Assembly: GCA_035581425.1 (NCBI GenBank)
Contig: DATJVP010000102.1
Span: 1-22,914, forward strand
Direction: 5' to 3'
DNA from: DASZHJ01 sp035581425
GTDB lineage: Bacteria > Pseudomonadota > Alphaproteobacteria > ATCC43930 > CGMCC-115725
Length of the DNA: 22,914 nucleotides
A program made the position numbers and the translations under genes. This document shows positions 7,733-15,594 of this stretch, in pieces; the first letter of the stretch is position 1, and the number at the start of each line of letters is the position of its first letter. Under the pieces are notes generated by a model. That model was not told where the DNA came from and ran no database searches. It saw only the letters and a program-made list of their open reading frames with translations.

Positions 7733-8583
7733 CAGCGGTCCGATTTCGCCCCCGCCTCCTCGATCTTCCGGAGCTCGCATGCGAGGGTGCAGAATTCCTC
7801 CACCGACAGCTCCTCCGCGCGCGCGGTGGCCGCGACCCGCGCCGCCGCAAGGAGCGGCTCCGGCGCCGCGCCCAGCGATTTGAGGCTTTGCCGCAGCATC
7901 TTCCGGCGCTGGCCGAAGGCTGCGGCCGTCACGCGCTCGAGATCCTCTCGCCGGCAGGGCGCGAGCGGCCTCTCCCGAGCCTCGATCCGCACCAGCGTCG
8001 AGGTGACTTTGGGCGCGGGAACGAAGGCCCTGGGGGGCACGTCGAAGAGGCGCCGCACTCGCGCGAGGAATTGCACGAGCACGCTGAGGCGGCCATAGTC
8101 CTTGGTGCGCGGCATCGCCACGAGACGCTCCGCCACCTCCTTTTGGAACATCAGGGTTAGGCTTGCGTAGGCGCCGATTCCGGGGAGCCAGCGCAGCAGC
8201 AGCGCGGTCGCGATGTTGTAGGGGAGGTTGGCGGCGATCGCGCGCGGCGGCGGCACGAGGCTCGCGGGATCGACCTCGAGTGCGTCCGCTGAGATTATCC
8301 TGAGACGATCGGGATATGCCGCGACGAGATCTTGGAGGGCGGCGACGCAGCGCTCGTCGCGTTCGATTGCGGTGACGCTCGCCGCGCCTCCCGCGAGCAG
8401 GGCGCGGGTGAGTCCGCCGGGGCCCGGGCCGATCTCGATGACGTTCATATCCGGGAGCGGACCCGCCGCGCGTGCGATCCGCGCTATGAGATTGAGGTCG
8501 AGGAGGAAGTTCTGTCCGAGCGATTTGCGCGCGGCAAGGCCGTGGCGGACGATCACCTCGCGCAGCGGCGGAAACTCCGGCAT
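7729..8583 (-). CDS. rsmA: 16S rRNA dimethyladenosine transferase RsmA (KsgA)
   Basis: RsmA dimethylates the two adjacent adenosines near the 3' end of 16S rRNA (A1518/A1519 in E. coli numbering) and acts as a late checkpoint in 30S assembly. The 284-residue protein has LGQNFL at 22-27, the SAM-binding motif EIGPGPGGLT at 50-59, an acidic E74, D100, and the catalytic NLPYN at 119-123. The C-terminal domain has the expected FVPAPKVTS segment. It is the last gene of the lptF-to-rsmA operon, starting 12 bases after pdxA. Its TAA overlaps the TAG of gmk on the other strand. Confidence 0.96.
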   Translation of the reverse strand: MPEFPPLREVIVRHGLAARKSLGQNFLLDLNLIARIARAAGPLPDMNVIEIGPGPGGLTRALLAGGAASVTAIERDERCVAALQDLVAAYPDRLRIISADALEVDPASLVPPPRAIAANLPYNIATALLLRWLPGIGAYASLTLMFQKEVAERLVAMPRTKDYGRLSVLVQFLARVRRLFDVPPRAFVPAPKVTSTLVRIEARERPLAPCRREDLERVTAAAFGQRRKMLRQSLKSLGAAPEPLLAAARVAATARAEELSVEEFCTLACELRKIEEAGAKSDRC

Positions 8584-8595
8584 TTCCCCCGCGCG

Positions 8596-9606
8596 TCAGG
8601 CGACGGAGCGCCGCGCGCCCCGACGCTCGGCCATCTGCGCCGCCATCTGCAGCGCTGCCATCAGGCTCGTCTCGCTCGCGATCCCCTTTCCCGCGATGTC
8701 GCAGGCGGTGCCGTGATCGGGCGAGGTGCGGATGAAGGGGAGACCCAGCGTCACATTGACGCCGCGCTCGAAGTCGATGGTCTTGATCGGGATCAGCGCC
8801 TGGTCGTGGTACATGCAGAGTGCTGCGTCGTAGCGCGCCCGGGCCGCGACATGGAAGAGCGAATCCGACGGGAAGGGGCCTTCGACGGCAATACCTTCCG
8901 CGCGCAGCGCCTCGACCGCGGGACGCACGATTTCGATGTCCTCCCGCCCGATCGCACCGTTTTCGCCGGCGTGCGGGTTGAGCCCTGCGACGGTGAGGCG
9001 CGGACGCGGAATGTCGAAATCGCCTTGCAGCGCCCGCGCGGCGATGCGGCCCGCAAGCACGATTCGCTCGGTGCTGAGCCCGGCGATCGCCTCGGCGAGG
9101 GAAACGTGCACGGTCACGGGAACCGTGCGTAGTCCCGGCAGCGCGAACATCATCACGGCCTTGTAGTCGCCGCCCGCCAACTCCTCCAGGAACTCCGTAT
9201 GGCCGGGGTGGCGAAACCCCGCGGCATAGAGCGTCTCTTTCTGAATCGGGTTGGTCACGATCGCGGCGGCGCGGCCGCCGCGCACCAGCTCGACGGCGCT
9301 CACGATCGCGCCGATCACCGCGCGGGCATTCGCGGGATCGGGCCGTCCCATGAGCACGGGATGGGCGAGACGGCGGGGCAAGACGCCGAGCGCTTCGCCG
9401 AAGCAGCGCGCGGCCTCCTCGGGTCCCGCGACCGCGCGTACCGGCACCTTCCAGCCGAATAGGGCCGCAAGCCTGCCGAGGCGCTCGGGATCGTCGATCG
9501 CGAAGAAGGGCGGTACGCCCTCGGCGCGACGGAGCCACGCCTTGAGAGCGATCTCTCCGCCAATTCCCGCCGGCTCACCCATGGTGAGCGCGATCGGCTG
9601 GCTCAT
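8596..9606 (-). CDS. pdxA: 4-hydroxythreonine-4-phosphate dehydrogenase
   Basis: PdxA oxidises 4-phosphohydroxy-L-threonine in the DXP-dependent pathway to pyridoxal phosphate, using NAD and a divalent metal. The 336 residues start with ALTMGEPAGIG, the normal N-terminus. GHTEF (His136) contributes to substrate binding. The three metal ligands are visible as His167 (VTVHVSL), His212 (NPHAGE) and His267 (MYHDQ), and FIRTSPDHGTA lies near the end. The ATG overlaps the surA stop codon as ATGA (9606-9603), so translation is probably coupled to surA. Position between surA and rsmA is the usual proteobacterial arrangement. Confidence 0.96.
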   Translation of the reverse strand: MSQPIALTMGEPAGIGGEIALKAWLRRAEGVPPFFAIDDPERLGRLAALFGWKVPVRAVAGPEEAARCFGEALGVLPRRLAHPVLMGRPDPANARAVIGAIVSAVELVRGGRAAAIVTNPIQKETLYAAGFRHPGHTEFLEELAGGDYKAVMMFALPGLRTVPVTVHVSLAEAIAGLSTERIVLAGRIAARALQGDFDIPRPRLTVAGLNPHAGENGAIGREDIEIVRPAVEALRAEGIAVEGPFPSDSLFHVAARARYDAALCMYHDQALIPIKTIDFERGVNVTLGLPFIRTSPDHGTACDIAGKGIASETSLMAALQMAAQMAERRGARRSVA

Positions 9607-10853
9607 ACTCGGAGGTCCACGTTGGCGGTGCGGCGGAGGTCGCTCAGATAGCGCCGCGCCAGGGTCTCGAGGCGCTGACGCAGAATGTTGTCGCGAACCT
9701 GGTCCCGGGTCGGAACGGGCGAAGGCGCGTCGTTGCGCTCGCAGACCATCAGCACGCCGATGCCGTCGGCGAGGATGAGCGGCTTGCTCGCCTCCGCGAT
9801 CTTGAGCGGAATGATGATGGGCTGGAGCTCGCGGGGTAGCGTGTTGATCCTGACGTTGCGCATCTCGCCGGAATACTGCGGCGCGATCTGCTCCCCGAGC
9901 TTTAGGAGTTCGCCGCAGCTCTTAACGGTCTCGCTCGCCTTCTTCGCGGCTGCGAAAGCCTGCTGTTTCTCGGCCTCGGAGGCGGTGCGAGCGATGGGTA
10001 TGGCCAGGCGGGCGAGGGTGATGACGGCGTCGCCGGGCGTGCTAGCGCCGAGTGTGCGTCGATCGGCGAGGTAGACGAGATAGAAGCCGCCCGTGCCGCG
10101 GATCGGCGGCGAGAGCTGACCGGGCTGCATCGTCTCGATCACCTTGCCGACCTCGCCGGGAAGCTCGCCCGCGGAGACCCAGCCGAGATCGCCGCCGACG
10201 GCCGCCGTGGGCGACTGCGAGAACTGCTGCGCCACCGCATTGAAGCTCGCTCCCGCCCTGATCTGCTCGACCAGGCGGTCCGCGAGCGCCTTCACCTCGG
10301 CTTCCTGGTCGGGCTTGTCGACGGCCAGGAATATTTCGCCGATGCGGCTCTGCGGCTTGCCGACCTGCTCCTTGATGCGCGCGATGGTCTCGTTGATCTC
10401 CTCCTCGGAGACCGTCACGTTCTGGGCGAGACGGCCCTCGACGAGCCGGTTCCATGCGAGGCTCGCCGTGACCTGAGCCGCGAGGGTGTTGCGCGGGATG
10501 CCCTGCGCTTGCAGGATCTTCTCGAGGCCGCCCTTGGGTAGGCGGTTCTGCTGCTCCAGGCGTTCGACCGCCGTCGCCAAGTCCTTCTCGCTGATGGCGA
10601 CGTTGAAGCGCTTGGCCTCCTGCATCTCGAGCTTCTCGTCGACGAGCGAGCGCAGCACCTGCGGCACCACGCGCTGGCGCACCTGCGGATTGTCCGGAAG
10701 CTGCGAGGACAGCAGCACGAGGCGCACGCGGGCTTCGAGATCGGCGGTCGAGATCACGTCGTCGTTGACGACGGCGGCAATGCTGGCGTTCTGCGCCAGG
10801 GCTGCGGCGCTTCCGAACGCCAGAAATAGCAATGCGGTAACGAACCGAATCAT
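9603..10853 (-). CDS. surA: Periplasmic chaperone / peptidyl-prolyl isomerase SurA
   Basis: SurA escorts outer-membrane proteins, LptD among them, through the periplasm. The 416-residue protein has a signal peptide (hydrophobic core at about residues 4-18, likely cleavage after ALA near 20). A SurA_N helical domain (about 21-160) follows, then one clear parvulin domain (about 170-275, with GGDLGWVSAGELP and the closing GGFYLVYLADRR). The next section (about 285-380) is parvulin-sized but lacks the usual SGDLGW-type block, so the second isomerase domain looks degenerate. The ATG at 10853 is chosen because it is followed by the signal peptide; the open frame upstream has none. It follows lptD by 158 bases. 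Confidence 0.93.
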   Translation of the reverse strand: MIRFVTALLFLAFGSAAALAQNASIAAVVNDDVISTADLEARVRLVLLSSQLPDNPQVRQRVVPQVLRSLVDEKLEMQEAKRFNVAISEKDLATAVERLEQQNRLPKGGLEKILQAQGIPRNTLAAQVTASLAWNRLVEGRLAQNVTVSEEEINETIARIKEQVGKPQSRIGEIFLAVDKPDQEAEVKALADRLVEQIRAGASFNAVAQQFSQSPTAAVGGDLGWVSAGELPGEVGKVIETMQPGQLSPPIRGTGGFYLVYLADRRTLGASTPGDAVITLARLAIPIARTASEAEKQQAFAAAKKASETVKSCGELLKLGEQIAPQYSGEMRNVRINTLPRELQPIIIPLKIAEASKPLILADGIGVLMVCERNDAPSPVPTRDQVRDNILRQRLETLARRYLSDLRRTANVDLRV

Positions 10854-10941
10854 GCGCCGATGAACCTTGACTGAGGGGTCGGGGCTCTCGCCCGCCTTCG
10901 CCCGCGGGGAGCATATTGGTCGGGCGGCCTCGCGGGCGCAA

Positions 10942-10973
10942 CGCCCAGCGGCACCATAGCATTTTCGGGGCGA
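10942..10973 (-). promoter_or_regulatory. Possible internal promoter for surA-pdxA-rsmA
   Basis: In the 158-base lptD-surA gap, the minus strand holds GCGACA, then 18 bases, then TATGGT inside a TGCTATGGT context. The rest of the gap is GC-rich, with short GGCGGGCG repeats and no clear terminator. The coordinates are approximate. The matches are weak, so this is a suggestion only. Confidence 0.25.
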
Positions 10974-11011
10974 GAATGTCGCCTCCGCCGCGCCAGCCTG
11001 GCCCCGGCCGC

Positions 11012-13276
11012 TCAGAGCGGGGGCACCGGGCCGGTGCTGCCCGTGGAGTAGGGGCGGACGGTGGCCTGGCCGAGATTCTTGAACGTCACCGTGAAGAGCA
11101 GCGAGGTCCCGGGCTTGATGTCGCGGTCGGAAGTACCGCTGTGGCTCAGTGTGACGGTGAAGGCGAGGCATTCATCGTGATATGTCGCGGCGATGCCGGC
11201 ATTGAGATTCTCAGAGTTCGATCCAACGCTTTGGGTTCCGTAGATACCTAGGGACCAATAGCGCGTGAGATCCGTGATCACTGTTCCCGACACCTGACGG
11301 CGCGCGGCGTTCTCGGTGACAAGCGGATCCTTCGTCAGGTTGATGAAGCTCAGATTGACGCGGAAGCTCGAGGGTCCTGCGAGGATGCCCGCCTCCTGGC
11401 GCTCCGGCGTCAGATCGGTCGGCTCGAGGCTGAAGCGGTAGAAGAAATCGAGCCAGGGGGCCGGCGAGACCATCACGCGCCCGACCACATTGGAGAACCG
11501 TCCGGGGATGCCGGAGCCGGCGGGATAGGGCCCGTGCTCCTGGAGGCGGTAGCTCTGGCCGATGAGAAAGCGCGTGGCTCCGCCGTTGTCGCCGTAAAAG
11601 CCGCCGCTCAGCCCATAATCGACGCGCTGGCCGGGATCGACTTGGTCGTAACCCGGAAACCGGTTCGGGATGAAGAGACTCGCGTCGCTGAACTCGAAGT
11701 CGGTGCTGTCCTCGTTCGGAATCTTCGCGGGATTGCCGCCATTGGGAGCGACGATCGCGGCCACTATCGGCTCGATCACCTGGCTGTAGCCATTGCCGCG
11801 GCGAACCCAGGGGTAACGCCATTCAAGCTCGGCCGTGGGGTAGATACGGCCGCTTACGCCCGTGAATGGGGTGAGTGCCGCGGTCGGCGTGCCGATGTTA
11901 TCCGTGTCATAGGCGTCGGCGCGTATGCTGGTCGAGAAGGTGAAGCGGTCGCCGATCGCGCCGTCGAAGGGAACGGTCCAGCCCGCGCCCGTCGAAACGC
12001 GCCGAATCGCCGTACCGTTGGATTGGAAGATGTTCAGCGCGTTCGCCCCGCCGCTCCAGCGCCCGCCCCAACCGTCGGGCTGGCTCCACCAGCTGTAGGT
12101 GCCAACCGGCAGCACGACGGGCTGCGTCGTATCGCCGGTGCCCGCGCGCAGGCTCTGGAAGAGATAGCTATCGACGACCGCGTAGCTGCGGTCGGTGAAT
12201 CCCTCGGCGGTCGCATTGCTGACGAGAAAGGAACTACTGTTGGTGATGAGCGTGCCGGTCTGGCTATCGAAGCCGACCGAGCTCCCGAAGTGGAAACGTC
12301 TGGTATAGGTCTGGTCGGAGGCTCGGTTCACGTCGAAGAGCGTGCGCCAGGTGTCATCGATGTCGAATTCGCCCTGGCCCGCATAATTGCCGCGGAAGGC
12401 GTCGATCGGCGAAAGAAACTCGCCAGTGGGTCCGGTGGGACGGTTGGTGTAGGCGCCGCTGCCCCGCAGCTCCATGTGGCCATCGGAGAAGCGCTGGCGG
12501 TACTCGGCCGCGACGCCGCCGCCGGCGCGCGTGGTGACGATCGGCTCGATCGTCATATCCCTCGAGGGATCGATCACCCAGTAGTAGGGGACGCCGAGAT
12601 GCGCCCCGAGCGTCGAGGAGAGGCCGATGGTCGGTGCGAGGAGGCCGCTTTGGCGGCGAACCGACGGATCGGGGCTCGAGAGATAGGGCGACCAGAAGAT
12701 CGGGACGCCGTCCACTTCGAGGAAGGCGTCGTGGTACTCGACGAGCTTCGCCTCCTTGTCGTGCACGATGCGCTCGGCCTTGATCTGCCAGGCCGGCGGC
12801 GCCGACGGATTGTCGACGCAGAGATCGCAGGGCGAGTAGACGCCGCGGCGGATCTCGGTGCGGTTGCCGCCGCTGCGTCGAGCGGAATTGCCGGCGAAGC
12901 GCGAGTGGTCGGAGAGCAATCCGCGGACGTTCTGGATGAAGCCCTCGCGCATCTGGTCGTGAAGCTCGATGAAGTCGCCGAAAAGCACGTCCCCGGTCGG
13001 CTGCAGCAGGCTCACGTTTCCGGACGCGGTGACGGTGTCGGTGCGCTGGTTGTAGGTGACGGTGTCCGCGAGAAGGACCTGATCCTCCTCCGAGATCTCG
13101 ACGTGGCCGCGCGCCACGACGATGCCGAGCTCCTGGTCGTATTGTACCTCGTCCGCCACGAAGAGGACGGGCTTGTCACCCGCCGGCAAATGCTGGCGCG
13201 AGGTTTGGGCCCGACCCGCGACAGTGCTGAGCCCGATTGCCGCCGCGACGGCGAGGGCGACAACGCGCCGGCGCAT
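11012..13276 (-). CDS. lptD: LPS-assembly protein LptD
   Basis: LptD is the outer-membrane barrel that, with LptE, inserts LPS into the outer leaflet. The 754 residues comprise a signal peptide (about 1-23), an N-terminal OstA/LptA-like beta-jellyroll (about 36-150) and a long barrel domain. The barrel contains the family segment FWSPYLSSPDPSVRRQSGLL (residues 194-213). Only three cysteines are present: C150 and C153 (CDLC) and C703 near the C-terminus. I chose ATG 13276 over the in-frame ATG at 13318, which lies inside lptG and precedes a worse signal peptide. The chosen start has GAGG fused to the lptG stop codon (TGAGG) five bases away. It is flanked by lptG and surA, its functional partners. 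Confidence 0.95.
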   Translation of the reverse strand: MRRRVVALAVAAAIGLSTVAGRAQTSRQHLPAGDKPVLFVADEVQYDQELGIVVARGHVEISEEDQVLLADTVTYNQRTDTVTASGNVSLLQPTGDVLFGDFIELHDQMREGFIQNVRGLLSDHSRFAGNSARRSGGNRTEIRRGVYSPCDLCVDNPSAPPAWQIKAERIVHDKEAKLVEYHDAFLEVDGVPIFWSPYLSSPDPSVRRQSGLLAPTIGLSSTLGAHLGVPYYWVIDPSRDMTIEPIVTTRAGGGVAAEYRQRFSDGHMELRGSGAYTNRPTGPTGEFLSPIDAFRGNYAGQGEFDIDDTWRTLFDVNRASDQTYTRRFHFGSSVGFDSQTGTLITNSSSFLVSNATAEGFTDRSYAVVDSYLFQSLRAGTGDTTQPVVLPVGTYSWWSQPDGWGGRWSGGANALNIFQSNGTAIRRVSTGAGWTVPFDGAIGDRFTFSTSIRADAYDTDNIGTPTAALTPFTGVSGRIYPTAELEWRYPWVRRGNGYSQVIEPIVAAIVAPNGGNPAKIPNEDSTDFEFSDASLFIPNRFPGYDQVDPGQRVDYGLSGGFYGDNGGATRFLIGQSYRLQEHGPYPAGSGIPGRFSNVVGRVMVSPAPWLDFFYRFSLEPTDLTPERQEAGILAGPSSFRVNLSFINLTKDPLVTENAARRQVSGTVITDLTRYWSLGIYGTQSVGSNSENLNAGIAATYHDECLAFTVTLSHSGTSDRDIKPGTSLLFTVTFKNLGQATVRPYSTGSTGPVPPL

Positions 13277-13283
13277 CCGAGCC

Positions 13284-14381
13284 TCAGCCGTCCTCGAGAT
13301 GGAGAAGGAAGCTCGCACCCACGAGCCAGCTCACGCCCGCGGGGGTCCAGGCCGCGAGGCTCACGGGAATCGTCGCGGAATTGCCGAGCGCGATCACGAG
13401 ATAGTTGAGGAAGAAGAGCGCGAAGCCGGTGGTAACGCCTGCCGCGAGCATCAGCACCGTGCCGCCGCGGCGGTGCATGCGCAGGCTGAATGTTGCGGCG
13501 ATCAGCACCATCGCCGCCAGCAGGAAGGGCCGCGCGAGGAGTGCATTGTAGTAGAGCCGGTGGCGCTGGGTCGCGAAGCCCGATTGCTCCAGAAGGCTGA
13601 TGAATCCCGGGAGCTCCCAGAACGACATGGTCTCGGGAGAGGCGAAGCTCTCCTCGATCTTGTCGGGCGTCATGTTCGTCTCGACGGTCGTTTCCGCGAA
13701 GGGCTCCTGCGCCCGGTCGGGCTTCCAGAGCGTTCCCTTGCTGATCCGCCAGAGCCCACCTTCGAGCGACGCCTCCTCGGCGTCGATGCGGCCGATGAGC
13801 CGGTATTGCTTATCGAGCATCAGCAGCATCACGTCCTTGAGATTGACGCCGCCAGGCGCGAGCCGATTGCCGTGGATCACCGAGGGCATGCCGTTCGCGT
13901 CGCTCTCAAGCAGCCAGAGGCCCGAGCGACCGAAGGCGAGGCGCTCGGCGCTGCTGCGGAGGACCCGGTTCTCGAGCTTCTCGTAGCTCGCCTGCATCGC
14001 GGAGGCGACGGGATTGAAGACCGTGACCGCGACGACGCCGATGATCGCAGCACAAACGACGGCTGGGGCAAGGAACTGCCAGACCGAGACCCCCGCGGCG
14101 CGCGCCACCACGAGCTCGTTGCTGCGGGTCATGCGCCAGAACGCGAACATCGCGCCGAAGAGCACCGCGAAGGGCAGGATCTGCTGCGCCATATAGGGCT
14201 GCTTCAGGGCGGCCATCTCCAGGAGCACCAGGAACCCGGCGCCGGGGCGATTGCCGGCGCGCCGGATCAGCTCGAGATAGTCGAGCAGCAGCACGATCAT
14301 CATCATCGAGGCGAAGACGCCGAGGCACCAGAGCATGAACTGACGTGCGATGTAGAGCGCGAGAACCTTCCAGGAGGGCAT
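13284..14381 (-). CDS. lptG: LPS export ABC transporter permease LptG
   Basis: LptG pairs with LptF and the ATPase LptB to pull LPS out of the inner membrane onto the LptC/LptA bridge. The 365-residue protein has three N-terminal transmembrane segments (about 14-36, 65-85 and 100-124). A periplasmic jellyroll follows (about 130-265), then three C-terminal segments (about 285-360). The coupling segment SNELVVARAAG lies at 87-97. Calling it LptG rather than LptF rests on its position just upstream of lptD and its closer resemblance to the LptG N-terminus. The ATG has GAGG fused to the lptF stop (TGAGG), six bases upstream. lptB and lptC are not in this window. Confidence 0.93.
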   Translation of the reverse strand: MPSWKVLALYIARQFMLWCLGVFASMMMIVLLLDYLELIRRAGNRPGAGFLVLLEMAALKQPYMAQQILPFAVLFGAMFAFWRMTRSNELVVARAAGVSVWQFLAPAVVCAAIIGVVAVTVFNPVASAMQASYEKLENRVLRSSAERLAFGRSGLWLLESDANGMPSVIHGNRLAPGGVNLKDVMLLMLDKQYRLIGRIDAEEASLEGGLWRISKGTLWKPDRAQEPFAETTVETNMTPDKIEESFASPETMSFWELPGFISLLEQSGFATQRHRLYYNALLARPFLLAAMVLIAATFSLRMHRRGGTVLMLAAGVTTGFALFFLNYLVIALGNSATIPVSLAAWTPAGVSWLVGASFLLHLEDG

Positions 14382-14389
14382 CGCCGGCC

Positions 14390-15499
14390 TCAGCCCGCCG
14401 CGGGCGCATGGCGGCGAAGCCAGGGCCAGCCGCGATCGCGCATCAGGAGCCAGAATCCCACCGCGATCGGAAGGATGGTCCCGAAATAAAGGAGTGGCAG
14501 CGCCGCCGCCGAGCGCGCCGCGAGGTTCCTCCCGCCGAGATCGAAGATCTCGAAGGCGACGGCGATGCAGATCGCCGCGAGGATGCGGCGTCCCTGGCCC
14601 CGGCGGTTGAAATCGCCGGGCAGCAGGCAGGCGAGCGGAATGAGCGCGAAGACCAGCGCGCTGAACGGCGCGAGGAGGCGCTGGTGCAGCTCGTTCGCGA
14701 GCGCGGCGTCCCGCTCCGGCGTGTCACTCGGGACCAGCAGCTCGTTGAGATAGAGCTCCTCGGGCTCCCGCATGCGCGCGATCGGCGCATCGACCGTGCT
14801 GTTGACGTCGAGAGTGTAGCTGTCGAAGGTCGCGACGGAGAGCTTGCCGCTGTCGATGCGATATTCCTGGCGTGTGCCGTTGACCATCAGCACGCGCGGG
14901 CCCGCGGGCGTGTTCACGATGGCACCGCGCTCGGCGAAGATCGTTACGGGCTTCTTGGGATCGCGCGAATCCTGGATCAACAGCCCGCCGAGCTCGCCGC
15001 GCCGGTCGCGCGTGCGCACATAGACCGTGAGGCGGTCGGAGAGTGTGTTGAAGACGCCCTCCTGGATCAGTGCGGAGGCGTAGCGGTTGCGCACTTCGAA
15101 TTGCAGATCCTTGAACTCGCGATTGGCGAAGGGCAACAGATAGGCCGCGAGGACGAGGAGGAGGAGCGCGCCGAACCCCGCGAGGATGAGCGCGGGCCGC
15201 GCAAGCGAAATCTGGCTCAGGCCCGCGGTCCGCATCACCACGAGCTCGCTCTCGGAGATGAGGCGGTTGTAGCTGAAGAGCACCGCCAGGAAGATCGCGA
15301 TCGGCAGCACCACCTCGACGAATCTCGGAAAGATCAGCAGGGCGAGGTGAAGCACGATCGCCAGCGAGAGGCCGCGATTCACGATGAGGTCGATGAGCCG
15401 CAGCGACTGGACGAGCCACACCGCCGCGCTGAACACCAAGGTGAAAGCGAGGGTCAGCATCAGCGTCTGCTTCAGCACGTAGCGGGTAAGGCTCTGCAT
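14390..15499 (-). CDS. lptF: LPS export ABC transporter permease LptF
   Basis: LptF is the second permease of the LptB2FG exporter. The 369-residue protein has the same plan as LptG: three N-terminal membrane segments (about 12-34, 50-78 and 100-123), a periplasmic domain (about 125-275) and three more segments near the C-terminus. SESELVVMRTAG at 82-93 is the coupling-helix region. The start MQSLTRYVLKQ is the expected N-terminus, which fixes ATG 15499. No ribosome binding site precedes it. Instead a consensus TATAAT lies six bases upstream, so the message is probably leaderless. It is the first gene of the operon running to rsmA. Confidence 0.94.
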   Translation of the reverse strand: MQSLTRYVLKQTLMLTLAFTLVFSAAVWLVQSLRLIDLIVNRGLSLAIVLHLALLIFPRFVEVVLPIAIFLAVLFSYNRLISESELVVMRTAGLSQISLARPALILAGFGALLLLVLAAYLLPFANREFKDLQFEVRNRYASALIQEGVFNTLSDRLTVYVRTRDRRGELGGLLIQDSRDPKKPVTIFAERGAIVNTPAGPRVLMVNGTRQEYRIDSGKLSVATFDSYTLDVNSTVDAPIARMREPEELYLNELLVPSDTPERDAALANELHQRLLAPFSALVFALIPLACLLPGDFNRRGQGRRILAAICIAVAFEIFDLGGRNLAARSAAALPLLYFGTILPIAVGFWLLMRDRGWPWLRRHAPAAG

Positions 15500-15505
15500 A
15501 GCCGG

Positions 15506-15511
15506 ATTATA
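15506..15511 (-). promoter_or_regulatory. -10 element of lptF, implying a leaderless mRNA
   Basis: The minus strand reads TATAAT, a perfect -10 consensus, followed by CCGGCT and then the ATG of lptF. Transcription normally starts six to seven bases after the -10, which is the A of the start codon. The expected -35 position (15529-15534, AGGCTC) matches poorly, so the promoter may depend on an activator. Confidence 0.6.
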
Positions 15512-15519
15512 GGTGTGGT

Positions 15520-15532
15520 GCTCCGGCGGAGC
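15520..15532. repeat. Perfect 13-bp palindrome in the lptF promoter
   Basis: GCTCCGGCGGAGC is a perfect inverted repeat, six bases on each side of a central G. It lies between the -10 and the expected -35 of lptF and overlaps the latter by four bases. Its position is where a regulator would bind, but GC-rich palindromes of this size also occur by chance. Confidence 0.45.
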
Positions 15533-15594
15533 CTAGGGCAGAAAGTAAGGCACGAGAGGCCCGCCGTCTCCTCCCCCGAGGCCCGCTCCCGCGC

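Noticed and set aside
7850..8000. Clusters of GCGC-rich short repeats that look like repeat arrays
   Set aside because: They are codon-bias effects within coding sequence (Ala, Arg and Gly codons), with no regular unit or spacing, and no CRISPR-like repeats are present.
7694..9538. A 614-codon minus-strand frame overlapping rsmA and pdxA
   Set aside because: It is in a different frame across two genes with complete motifs. Its product is mostly Arg, Ala and Gly.
13277..13318. An earlier ATG for lptD inside lptG
   Set aside because: It would add 14 polar residues before the signal peptide, and the later start has a well-placed GAGG.
11534..13408. A 624-codon open frame on the + strand opposite lptD
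   Set aside because: It is antisense to a well-supported lptD, has an Arg/Ala/Glu-rich composition without motifs, and no ribosome site. Long antisense frames are expected in GC-rich genes.
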